Of a DNA stretch of 64,000 bases, positions 16,466 to 24,147 are shown piece by piece (position 1 is the stretch's first letter; each line of letters opens with the position of its first letter). This stretch comes from an uncultured Clostridia bacterium. Its GTDB lineage: Bacteria; Bacillota; Clostridia; UMGS1810. The stretch spans positions 1 through 64,000 of the forward strand of contig CAKSIN010000001.1 of NCBI GenBank assembly GCA_934463115.1, written 5' to 3'. The translations under genes were made by a program, and so were the position numbers. The notes beneath the pieces are model-generated. The model ran no database searches and was not told the DNA's origin. It saw nothing but the letters and a program-made list of their open reading frames with translations.

Positions 16466-17275
16466 ATGATTACAATGGCTTTGGTTGGCGAAAGCGGAAC
16501 CGGAAAAAGTCACCGCGCGATATGGCTTGCCGGGAAAAAGGGACTTGACTGCATTATCGATGACGGTATTCTTGTGCATCACAGCAAAATTCTTGCAGGC
16601 AGCTCCGCAAAAAAAGAAAAAACAAAAATCGGAGCTGTTAAACGAGCAATTTTTGAAGATGCGGACGCGCGCAGCGAAATGATAACCGCTCTGTCAAAAT
16701 ACTCCCCAAACGGAATACTTGTGCTTGCAACAAGCAGAAAAATGGCTGAAATAATAAGAACGCGGCTCATGCTCCCGGAATTTTCGGAGGTTATTCAAAT
16801 AGAGGATATCGCGTCAAAATCCGAGATTTCCGTTGCGCAGGAAATGCGGATGAAACATGGAAAGCACGTAATTCCCGTTCCGATACCGGAAATACGCAAA
16901 ACATTTTCCGGGTACTTTCTTGATCCGCTCGGAGTTTTCAGAAAGTCCCGTCTCGACAGTGATAACAGCGATAAATCCATTGTACGGCCGTCGTTCAGTT
17001 ATATGGGAGACTTTGAAATAAACGATACCGTTTTGTGTTCGATAGCACGTTTTGAAGCCTCAAAGGAAAAAGGTGCCGCAAACGTTTTTCTTGTGACTGC
17101 CGATAAAACCCCGGGCGGTCTGTCGTTTAATATTTTTCTCGATATGACATACGGCGCCATAATTCCCGATTGCGCCTCGAATATACGCCGGGCGGTAAAA
17201 ACAGCCGTGGAAAATTACACATCTGTGTACACTGCGGTAATAAATATTCATGTACGCTCACTTGTAACAAAATAA
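16466..17275 (+). CDS. P-loop NTPase fused to an Asp23-like domain
   Basis: A protein of 269 residues from the ATG at 16466 (GGGGTGA, 8-nt gap); a GTG at 16454 overlaps the ribosome site. It opens with a Walker A motif, ALVGESGTGKSHRAIWLAG, at residues 4-22, followed by a DDG motif and a kinase-like core without a recognised substrate motif. The last 65 residues (FLVTADKTPGGLSFNIFLDM, then YGAIIPDCASNIRRAVKTAV, ending INIHVRSL) resemble the Asp23/YqhY fold: a strand-rich start, Y/G-x-x-I-P-x-x-A-x-N-I, and a closing V-N-V-H-V-like strand. The gene is 21 nt after rex, so probably in its operon and under NADH control. Function is unknown; the domain pairing is my inference from motifs. Confidence 0.7.
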   Translation: MITMALVGESGTGKSHRAIWLAGKKGLDCIIDDGILVHHSKILAGSSAKKEKTKIGAVKRAIFEDADARSEMITALSKYSPNGILVLATSRKMAEIIRTRLMLPEFSEVIQIEDIASKSEISVAQEMRMKHGKHVIPVPIPEIRKTFSGYFLDPLGVFRKSRLDSDNSDKSIVRPSFSYMGDFEINDTVLCSIARFEASKEKGAANVFLVTADKTPGGLSFNIFLDMTYGAIIPDCASNIRRAVKTAVENYTSVYTAVINIHVRSLVTK

Positions 17276-17301
17276 TATCTGAAACTATATGCTCAAAATG
17301 A

Positions 17302-17330
17302 TTGACAAACTACCGTCTTTATATTAAAAT
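17302..17330 (+). promoter_or_regulatory. Promoter of the polysaccharide operon
   Basis: TTGACA (17302-17307), a 17-nt spacer and TAAAAT (17325-17330), 30 nt before the first gene. Confidence 0.8.
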
Positions 17331-17360
17331 ATAAGGTAATAAATATTTAGGAGAATTAAA

Positions 17361-18110
17361 ATGGAAAATGAAAATGCAAACTCGATTGATCTTGTAGAAT
17401 TGTTTTTTCTTTTGATGAACAATATCGGCAAAATCATAATCGCCGGGATACTGACCGCAGCTATTGCGTTCGGATATACCAAGGCGTTTGTGGTACCTAT
17501 GTACCAATCCACGGCAAAAATGGTTATAAAGGTTATAAGCAGTGAAACGTTTACTACATACAGCGATATACAAATCGCGGTAGGTCTTGTAAATGACTGT
17601 ATTGAAATAATCAACAGCCGCCAGATTATGCAAAATGTAATAGACAATCTCGGTCTTGATTATACTCCGGAGCAGCTTTCGTCATGTATAAAAATATCCT
17701 CTCCGGCAGATACACGCGTACTCAAACTGTCGGTAGTAAACCCGGATCCGAAACTTGCAAAGGATATTGCGGAGGAAATCTGCTCACTGTCCGAAGGTAC
17801 GGTAGCCGCAAATGTCGGTGTGGAGTCCATAAATACGTTTGAAAAACCCAGCATGCCGCTTGCGCCCATATCACCGAATGTCGCAAAAAATACATGCATG
17901 GGCGGATTTGCCGGAATGTTTATTGTAGCGGCATATGTTATTGCAGTTAAACTCCTCAACAACAAAATATACACTGCCGAGGATGTGGAAAAGGAACTCG
18001 GATTAACAGTGTTTACATCTATCCCTTACATTGAATTGCAGAACGAAAACAGAGATGCTGCTTCTGCGGAAAAATCATCAAAGGTAAAGGAGGCACATTC
18101 AAATGTCTGA
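17361..18110 (+). CDS. Wzz/YveK-type polysaccharide co-polymerase, membrane activator of the next-encoded kinase
   Basis: A protein of 249 residues with two membrane helices, at about 22-45 (IGKIIIAGILTAAIAFGYTK) and 182-200 (GGFAGMFIVAAYVIAV), around an extracellular domain (YQSTAKMVIKV ... LKLSVVNPDPKLAKDIAEEI), then a short cytoplasmic tail. The proline-rich APISPN just before the second helix is a family mark. Such proteins set polysaccharide chain length and activate the BY-kinase encoded next, whose start overlaps this gene by 8 nt. Confidence 0.88.
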   Translation: MENENANSIDLVELFFLLMNNIGKIIIAGILTAAIAFGYTKAFVVPMYQSTAKMVIKVISSETFTTYSDIQIAVGLVNDCIEIINSRQIMQNVIDNLGLDYTPEQLSSCIKISSPADTRVLKLSVVNPDPKLAKDIAEEICSLSEGTVAANVGVESINTFEKPSMPLAPISPNVAKNTCMGGFAGMFIVAAYVIAVKLLNNKIYTAEDVEKELGLTVFTSIPYIELQNENRDAASAEKSSKVKEAHSNV

Positions 18111-18903
18111 AAAAATCGATATTAAACCGAGGCGGAGCAGAAACTTTTATGAAAGCGAAGCATACAAAAAACTCCGCACAAATATTCAGTTCAGCGGAAA
18201 ATCAATGAAAGTTATTGCCTTTACCAGCAACGGTCCGAACGAGGGAAAGACCGAAGTTTCATTTAGGCTTGCATGGTCTCTCGCCGAAATCGGAAAGAAA
18301 ACCGTTTTTGTGGACGTGGACTTGCGCAATTCCTCGCTTTTGAAAAAATACAAAATCAACTGTGAACTTCGCGGACTCGCACATTATCTTGTAGGAGAAA
18401 ACTCGCTTGACGAGATAATAGCGCATACCCAAAATCCGTATTTCGACATAATCCCAATCGGAGCTTTCCCTCCAAACCCGAGTGAACTCCTGTCGCAGGA
18501 TGTATATAAGGAACTTTTGGCAGAGCTCAAAGAAAAATATGATTATGTGATTCTTGACACACCGCCTGCCGGACTTGTTGTAGACGGCGTGATTGCCTCA
18601 TCTGCCGCAGACGGAGTTATAATGCTACTCTCATCCGGCGATGTCACCTTTAAACAGACAAAAGCAACCCTTGACGAGCTGAGCAAGGCAAACTGCAAGG
18701 TTATCGGCTGCGTTCTGAATAAGTGCGGTCAAAAGAAAGGATCGGCATACGGCTACGGTTACTACGGAAAATACGGAAACTACGGCAAATACGGTTCCTA
18801 TGGCGGATACGGCGGCGTATTTTCCGAAAATGCGCCGGCTAAAAGAAAATTTTTTAAACTGAGACGCAAATTTAAATCAAACGGAAAAAAGGTGAGCAAA
18901 TGA
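18103..18903 (+). CDS. CpsD/YwqD-type bacterial tyrosine kinase
   Basis: A protein of 266 residues that autophosphorylates on a C-terminal tyrosine cluster to control export of capsule or exopolysaccharide. The N-terminus has the EAYKKLRTNIQFS segment. Walker A reads SNGPNEGKTEVS at about 42-53, a variant with Glu after the Thr. Walker A' is VFVDVDLRN and Walker B is YVILDTPPAG. Residues about 213-240 hold a Gly/Tyr-rich repeat (YGYGYYGKYGNYGKYGSYGG) with eight or more tyrosines, unusually dense, then a basic tail. It overlaps its neighbours on both sides. Confidence 0.92.
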   Translation: MSEKIDIKPRRSRNFYESEAYKKLRTNIQFSGKSMKVIAFTSNGPNEGKTEVSFRLAWSLAEIGKKTVFVDVDLRNSSLLKKYKINCELRGLAHYLVGENSLDEIIAHTQNPYFDIIPIGAFPPNPSELLSQDVYKELLAELKEKYDYVILDTPPAGLVVDGVIASSAADGVIMLLSSGDVTFKQTKATLDELSKANCKVIGCVLNKCGQKKGSAYGYGYYGKYGNYGKYGSYGGYGGVFSENAPAKRKFFKLRRKFKSNGKKVSK

Positions 18904-19997
18904 AAACAGTAATGCTGGTTTTCGGAACAAGACCGGAGGCTATTAAGATGTGTCCGCTTGTTAACGAACTGAAAACGCGTAAAAATATAAATACTTATGT
19001 ATGCGTTACCGGTCAGCACCGCGAAATGCTGGTGCAGGTATTGAACGATTTCGGAGTTGTGCCCGACTGCAACCTGGATATCATGAAAGAGCGTCAGACG
19101 CTGTTTGACATAACAACGTCTATACTTCAGAAAATACGGACTGTGCTTGAAGATGTAAAGCCGGACTGCGTACTTGTTCACGGTGACACCTCCACAACAT
19201 TTGTGACGGCACTTGCATGCTTTTATATGCAAATTCCGGTTGGGCATGTTGAGGCAGGTCTAAGGACATACAACATATACTCACCGTATCCGGAGGAATT
19301 TAACCGCCAGGCCGTGGGAATTGTTTCCGCATACAACTTTGCCCCCACGGAAATGTCAAAGGAAAATCTCCTGCGCGAGGGTAAAAAACCCGATTCGATA
19401 TACGTTACCGGAAACACTGCAATAGACGCACTCAAAACAACCGTAAAGGCCGACTACACTCACCCCGAACTCTCATGGGCAGAGGGCAGCAGACTTATTA
19501 CCATTACTGCGCACAGGCGCGAAAATCTCGGTGAACCTATGCACCATATGTTCCGCGCAATACGTCGGATTATGGATGAACACCCGGATGTAAAAGCAAT
19601 TTACCCGATACATATGAACCCCGTTGTAAGAAAAGCTGCCGACGAGGAACTTGGCGGATGTGATAGAATCCATATTATAGAACCCCTTGAGGTTTTGGAT
19701 TTTCACAACTTTCTCTCGCGCAGCTACATGATTCTGACAGACAGCGGCGGAATACAGGAGGAAGCGCCTTCACTCGGCAAACCGGTACTTGTTATGCGCG
19801 ATACAACCGAGCGCCCGGAAGGTGTAAAAGCAGGAACACTGCGTCTTGTCGGCACCGACGAAGAAACTATATACACGCATTTTAAGGAACTGCTCGAAAA
19901 CAAAGAAGCGTACGATAAAATGAGCAAAGCCAGCAACCCGTACGGCGACGGACTTGCGTCAAAGAGAATTGCCGATATATTGGAAGCGGAGTTGTAA
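18900..19997 (+). CDS. wecB: UDP-N-acetylglucosamine 2-epimerase (non-hydrolysing)
   Basis: Interconverts UDP-GlcNAc and UDP-ManNAc for cell-wall teichoic acid or capsule sugars. The 365-residue protein shows MLVFGTRPEAIKMCPLVNEL, VTGQHREML, VLVHGDTSTTF, GHVEAGLRT, ITAHRRENLG and LTDSGGIQEEAPSLGKPVLV, all family signatures. It has a 4-nt ATGA overlap with the kinase gene. No glycosyltransferase, flippase or polymerase genes follow, so this is a compact or partial polysaccharide locus. Confidence 0.96.
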   Translation: MKTVMLVFGTRPEAIKMCPLVNELKTRKNINTYVCVTGQHREMLVQVLNDFGVVPDCNLDIMKERQTLFDITTSILQKIRTVLEDVKPDCVLVHGDTSTTFVTALACFYMQIPVGHVEAGLRTYNIYSPYPEEFNRQAVGIVSAYNFAPTEMSKENLLREGKKPDSIYVTGNTAIDALKTTVKADYTHPELSWAEGSRLITITAHRRENLGEPMHHMFRAIRRIMDEHPDVKAIYPIHMNPVVRKAADEELGGCDRIHIIEPLEVLDFHNFLSRSYMILTDSGGIQEEAPSLGKPVLVMRDTTERPEGVKAGTLRLVGTDEETIYTHFKELLENKEAYDKMSKASNPYGDGLASKRIADILEAEL

Positions 19998-20001
19998 TAT
20001 C

Positions 20002-20553
20002 ATGAACTTTAGAGTAAGCCTTTATCACGGCAGAGGATATATCTTCTGCCGTGCCGTCATATTATTGCTCATTGTGATAAACCTTGGGTTTATATGGTTT
20101 AATTCGTCGCAAACCGCCGACGAATCCAATAAACGGAGCAAAAGCATTGCCCACTCAATCGCTCCTTATGCCGTAAGCAAATACAAAGACATGCCGAAAT
20201 CCGACATATCGACTGCGGAGAGCAAGCTGAACAACCGACTGCGTACATTTGCGCATGCAGCGGAATTTGTTCCGCTCGGAATATTGCTTTTTTTACTTAT
20301 AACCGCTGTATTTGATTTTAAAAATTCAAACCGCGCCGCGGTTATTTTGTGCTGTGTTGTATGTGTGATGCTGCTCGCTTTCCTGTTTGCTCTCGGAGAT
20401 GAAATTCACCAACTGTTTGTGGACAAACGTGCATTTGAATGGAGCGACATACGAAACGACTGCATCGGCAGTGCGTCGGGTTTGGCTGTATGCCTTGCCG
20501 TATGCGAGACGATGCGTGCCATAAAATCAAAATCAATCAAAAGGAGCAATTAA
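20002..20553 (+). CDS. VanZ-like membrane protein
   Basis: A protein of 183 residues with helices at about 13-32, 92-108, 118-138 and near the end. It carries VanZ-like family words: FNSSQTADESNKRSKSIA after the first helix, RTFAHAAEFVPLGILLFLL, and ALGDEIHQLFVDKRAFEWSD. VanZ proteins reduce sensitivity to some glycopeptide antibiotics by an unclear route; most homologues have no proven role. The start at 20002 lies just after wecB and makes it the last gene of this operon. Its stop overlaps that of the convergent PBP gene. Confidence 0.85.
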   Translation: MNFRVSLYHGRGYIFCRAVILLLIVINLGFIWFNSSQTADESNKRSKSIAHSIAPYAVSKYKDMPKSDISTAESKLNNRLRTFAHAAEFVPLGILLFLLITAVFDFKNSNRAAVILCCVVCVMLLAFLFALGDEIHQLFVDKRAFEWSDIRNDCIGSASGLAVCLAVCETMRAIKSKSIKRSN

Positions 20554-22028
20554 TATATTTCAGAAATATCCTCCGCTATGGAAAGAAACAGCGGAACGGC
20601 GCTTGCAGACGAACTTTTTCCGTTTTCTGCAAGAACCGCCATGGCATACTGCGGATTATCTGCCGGGAAATATCCGCAAAACCAGCCGTGTACATAATTT
20701 TCGCCGTTTTCTACCCATCCGGTCTGCGCCGTACCGGTTTTCCCGGCAATGCTGACCTTTTCGCTGTATGCGCCCGAACCCGTCCCCGATTCAACCGCGC
20801 GTTTCATACAATTTTGCATAACAGCCGCCGTGTCGCGCGAAATAACCGTTTTTTGAACAAATGACCTCAGATATCTTTTGGTATTCAAATCAGAATCGAC
20901 AATCCTGTCCGCTATATTTACCGATTTAGCAATACCGTTATTTGCTATAATGCATGCCATTCTTGCCGCCTGAACGGGTGTTATCAGGATTTCACCCTGA
21001 CCTATGCTGTAGTTAACGCTGTCGAGCAATGTACTGTTTGCCGCACAAGGCAAATTTCCGCACGATTCGGAAACATAACCGTTTTCAATCACGCTGTTCC
21101 CCAATCCGAATTTTTGTGCCGTTTCAATAATTCTCTGTGCCCCGACATTCATTCCTATTTGATAATACGCGCAGTTGCACGACTGTGCAAATGCATTTTC
21201 AAAATCAAGCATACCGTGTCCGCCCTCTTTGTGACATGCAAAATTTCTGCCGCCGATATTCATCACTCCGTCGCACCTGTACATGCCGTATGCCTTGGTA
21301 TCCTCTATTGCGGCGCATGACGTTATAATTTTAAATATGCTCCCGGCATTGTACGGCGATGTGCAGCGATTAACCATTTCACTCCCCGAGCCGTCTATAT
21401 ACTTTTTCACATTATTTCTGTCAAAATTCGGTCGGCTTGCCATTGCAAGGATATCAAAAGAATTTACGTCCATAACCACAACTGCTCCCGCCGAAATACA
21501 TTCATCCATATTTTTTTCAACAGCCTTTTGTATTCTCCTGTCTATTGTCAGAACAACAGAATCAGCGTCCGATGAAGATTCCGTCATGCTGATACCGGCA
21601 TTTTTTACTGCATTTCCGTTTACATCGGTAATATAGTTTACACGGTAAAATTTATCCGTATTAACAACACTGTCAAGGCTCTTTTCCAATCCGCTTATGC
21701 CGCTTCCCTGCGAATCCGTATAACCTATAAGGTGCTCCGCAAGCGAATTTTTCCCGTATCTTGACGGAATATTTACGACAAATTCCGACTCCTTTCCGTT
21801 TGGCCCAACATTTACAACAACATCGCTGTCATCTACAAGAGGAATCATATTTTTGTCGTAAAACTTTCCGCGCACACGCTTAACGGCTACGCTGTCACGG
21901 CGCTGTGCCGCAACGCTTTTTGAATACTTGCCGCTTTGAAATATAGATATACGCGCAAGAGCACACACAAGAACCAATCCTGCAATTCCAAATATTTTTC
22001 CCATTATTCCAAGTCTTTTTTCGCCCAT
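20550..22028 (-). CDS. Class B penicillin-binding protein (transpeptidase)
   Basis: A protein of 492 residues. A single N-terminal membrane helix (about 8-28) is followed by a short dimerisation-like domain (AVKRVRGKFYDKNMIPLVD) and the transpeptidase. Active-site motifs are S230-I-F-K233 (AGSIFKII), S283-C-N285 and K430-T-G432 (SIAGKTGTAQTGW). It crosslinks peptidoglycan outside the membrane. It resembles the SpoVD/PbpA group (PBP2-like, short) rather than a full FtsI, as there is no PASTA domain. Ribosome site GGAGG precedes the ATG. It is not in the division cluster but alone, convergent with the polysaccharide operon. Confidence 0.92.
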   Translation of the reverse strand: MGEKRLGIMGKIFGIAGLVLVCALARISIFQSGKYSKSVAAQRRDSVAVKRVRGKFYDKNMIPLVDDSDVVVNVGPNGKESEFVVNIPSRYGKNSLAEHLIGYTDSQGSGISGLEKSLDSVVNTDKFYRVNYITDVNGNAVKNAGISMTESSSDADSVVLTIDRRIQKAVEKNMDECISAGAVVVMDVNSFDILAMASRPNFDRNNVKKYIDGSGSEMVNRCTSPYNAGSIFKIITSCAAIEDTKAYGMYRCDGVMNIGGRNFACHKEGGHGMLDFENAFAQSCNCAYYQIGMNVGAQRIIETAQKFGLGNSVIENGYVSESCGNLPCAANSTLLDSVNYSIGQGEILITPVQAARMACIIANNGIAKSVNIADRIVDSDLNTKRYLRSFVQKTVISRDTAAVMQNCMKRAVESGTGSGAYSEKVSIAGKTGTAQTGWVENGENYVHGWFCGYFPADNPQYAMAVLAENGKSSSASAVPLFLSIAEDISEIY

Positions 22029-22084
22029 TATTACCTCCGAATAACATTATAAATTTATTTTTAGGAATAAAAGGAAAAATATAC

Positions 22085-22113
22085 TTGATTTTTTCCTGAT
22101 AATAGTATAAAAT
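22085..22113 (+). promoter_or_regulatory. Promoter of the phosphoribosyltransferase gene
   Basis: TTGATT (22085-22090), a 17-nt spacer and TAAAAT (22108-22113), about 40 nt before the start at 22155. Confidence 0.65.
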
Positions 22114-22154
22114 ATTAAGGTACGATATATTTATTTTAAAGGAATGATTTTGCA

Positions 22155-22712
22155 ATGAATTCATACACAATGGAAATTGCCGGATTAAAGAGAGAACTCC
22201 CGCTGTGCAAGGTTACGGACGATTTGTACATAGCGGCATTTATTATGTTCGGAGACGTTGAGATAACAAAGGCTGCGGCAGCGGAACTTCTTAAACGTGC
22301 TCCGGAACATGACATAATGATTACGGCTGAATGCAAAGGTATACCGCTTCTTTATGAAATGGCACGCCAGGCAGGCGAAAACGACTATGTCGTTGCGCGC
22401 AAAGAATCCAAACTGTATATGCAGGATGTTATCTCGACAGATGTAGATTCAATTACAACAGATCACCTGCAGTCACTGTGCATAGGCAAGCACGAACAGG
22501 AGCTTATGCGCGGAAAAAGGGTGCTTATTGTTGATGATGTTATCAGCACGGGCGGCTCACTCAAGTCTATCGAATCGCTTGTTGAAAAAGCCGGCGGAAT
22601 AATTGTCGGCAGAATGACCGTCCTTGCCGAAGGTGAGGCTATCTCGCGCGGAGACATTACCTACCTTGCCGAATTGCCTGTGTTTAATGCAGACGGCAGT
22701 ATAAAGGAATAA
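22155..22712 (+). CDS. Adenine phosphoribosyltransferase-like protein
   Basis: A protein of 185 residues of the type I phosphoribosyltransferase fold, with the PRPP-binding loop KRVLIVDDVISTGGSLKSIE at about 119-138 and an upstream ITAECKGIPLLYEMARQ. The order of elements fits the adenine/xanthine phosphoribosyltransferase group used for purine salvage, but the N-terminal 50 residues (LPLCKVTDDLYIAAFIMFGD) are not those of classical Apt. Base specificity cannot be read from the sequence. Confidence 0.82.
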   Translation: MNSYTMEIAGLKRELPLCKVTDDLYIAAFIMFGDVEITKAAAAELLKRAPEHDIMITAECKGIPLLYEMARQAGENDYVVARKESKLYMQDVISTDVDSITTDHLQSLCIGKHEQELMRGKRVLIVDDVISTGGSLKSIESLVEKAGGIIVGRMTVLAEGEAISRGDITYLAELPVFNADGSIKE

Positions 22713-22723
22713 TTTTAACTTTT

Positions 22724-22807
22724 TTCCGTACAATAATTTTGCATTGCAAATGTAACATGGCTGTTATTGACATGCCGAAACTTTTGTATTAAAATTATTG
22801 TACGGAA
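22724..22807. repeat. 17-bp perfect inverted repeats bracketing the tmRNA promoter
   Basis: Left arm TTCCGTACAATAATTTT (22724-22740) and right arm AAAATTATTGTACGGAA (22791-22807) match perfectly, with 50 nt between. The right arm covers most of the -10 box and the expected transcription start of ssrA. The left arm starts 12 nt after the phosphoribosyltransferase stop. A small nested repeat (TAACA/TGTTA) lies inside. Confidence 0.9.
22767..22795 (+). promoter_or_regulatory. Promoter of ssrA
   Basis: TTGACA (22767-22772), a 17-nt spacer and TAAAAT (22790-22795), placing the start about 10 nt before the mature tmRNA 5' end. Confidence 0.85.
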
Positions 22808-22812
22808 TCCAC

Positions 22813-23157
22813 GGGGACGTAAAGGTTTCGACGGGGATTTTGAACCGAGAGGTGCGAGCAGCGGCGGGAACCGCTTAAAAATCCCAAACTTAAAATTAAA
22901 CGCTAACGATAATTTAGCTTACGCTGCCTAATTAAGGCAGTCGTCTTTACCGGGAGTACCACGGCTCGGATAAAGGCGTCATCCAGTGGTGAACGTGTGT
23001 ATGCAAAGCTTTGAGTATACCATGAATAATGAAGCTACCAAACGCATAAGCTTGTTTGTGAACTTTTGCGCAAGGGAATGTTGATCACAAACTGCGCTCG
23101 GAGTGCCTTTCGCGGATGAATTTTCGGACAGGAGTTCGATTCTCCTCGTCTCCACCA
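22813..23157 (+). ncRNA. ssrA: Transfer-messenger RNA (tmRNA)
   Basis: Rescues stalled ribosomes and tags the nascent peptide for proteolysis. The 5' end GGGGACG pairs with CGTCTCC just before the encoded 3' CCA (acceptor stem, one G-U), and the T-arm GGAGTTCGATTCTCC is present. The tag reading frame runs from GCT at 22902 to TAA at 22929-22931 and encodes ANDNLAYAA, ending in the Ala-Ala that ClpXP recognises. It is one-piece (not permuted), about 345 nt, with its own promoter and terminator. Confidence 0.97.
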
Positions 23158-23162
23158 GAAAC

Positions 23163-23196
23163 AGTGCATCGACTTACTGTCGGTGCACTATTTTTT
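23163..23196 (+). terminator. Intrinsic terminator of ssrA
   Basis: An 11-bp stem AGTGCATCGAC / GTCGGTGCACT (one G-T) with loop TTACT, then A and six T. Confidence 0.92.
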
Positions 23197-23218
23197 AAGA
23201 GAATCGAACTCCGATCAC

Positions 23219-24064
23219 TCACATACTCCTGAATCCTCGTCCGACGATTTCGCTTGTTGTGGTTATTATTACAAACGAATGCGGATCAACGGAACGTACA
23301 TATTTTCTTAAATGAATTGCCTCAATTCGTTTGCATACGGTGTGAACCATATACTTGTTGTCGTGGGTATACATTCCCTGTGCCCTGCACACCGTTGCTC
23401 CGTGGTGCAGGTATTTTATAATATAATCCGCTATTTCATCTGCTTTATTGGTTATAACGATAAAGTATTTGCAGCTGTTGATACTCTCAATAATATTATC
23501 TACAAGAAATGCCTTTGCAAACAATCCGATAACGGAAAATAATCCTGCCTCAACACCAAACACAAAAAATGAACTTGCGGCAATAAGCGAGTCGCTCGCC
23601 AGAAGTGCCTTGCCGACATCGAGGTTTGTGTATTTTTTCAACACAAGGGCGATTATGTCCGTTCCGCCGGAGGATGCGTCACTGTTAAAAATGAGTGCAG
23701 AACCCACTGCCGTGAGTATCATTGCATAACAAAGCTCCAAAAACGGCTGATTCGTCAGCGGCTCAGAAATCGGGACAACATATTCAAAAATCATGTTCAC
23801 CGCCGAGAAAAGCATACTGCAATACACCGTTCGCAGGACGTTGTTTCTCCCGAGAATGAAAAATCCAACCGCAAGCAGTGCAATATTTATTACCATTATC
23901 CATTCCGATGATGTGAACACCGGAGCCGCCTTACCGAGCAACGTGCCGATTCCGCTTACTCCCCCGGTAGAAAATCCGTTTGGAATTTTAAAAAAGTAGA
24001 CACCTGTTGACATTAAAACAGCTCCGGATGTCATCATGCCAAAATCTTTTAATCTTTTGTTCAT
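23219..24064 (-). CDS. YitT family membrane protein
   Basis: A protein of 281 residues with five or six membrane helices in the first 190 residues (GAVLMSTGVYFFKIPNGFSTGGVSGIG, given in part; IFNSDASSGGTDIIALVLKK) and a soluble C-terminal DUF2179 domain (VITNKADEIADYIIKYLHHG, VHTVCKRIEAIHLRKYVRSV). This YitT plus DUF2179 layout is standard; the function is not established, though a transport role is assumed. GGGGTG lies before the ATG. It is convergent with ssrA, with the ssrA terminator between. Confidence 0.88.
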   Translation of the reverse strand: MNKRLKDFGMMTSGAVLMSTGVYFFKIPNGFSTGGVSGIGTLLGKAAPVFTSSEWIMVINIALLAVGFFILGRNNVLRTVYCSMLFSAVNMIFEYVVPISEPLTNQPFLELCYAMILTAVGSALIFNSDASSGGTDIIALVLKKYTNLDVGKALLASDSLIAASSFFVFGVEAGLFSVIGLFAKAFLVDNIIESINSCKYFIVITNKADEIADYIIKYLHHGATVCRAQGMYTHDNKYMVHTVCKRIEAIHLRKYVRSVDPHSFVIITTTSEIVGRGFRSM

Positions 24065-24147
24065 CTCGCACCCCGATAATTAAGTGTTTTGCCACAAATC
24101 ATTTTATCACAGTTATTCTGTTATTTCAAGTGTATTTTACCATTTTT

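Noticed and set aside
22902..22931. Small nine-codon open frame as an independent peptide gene
   Set aside because: It is the proteolysis tag frame of tmRNA.
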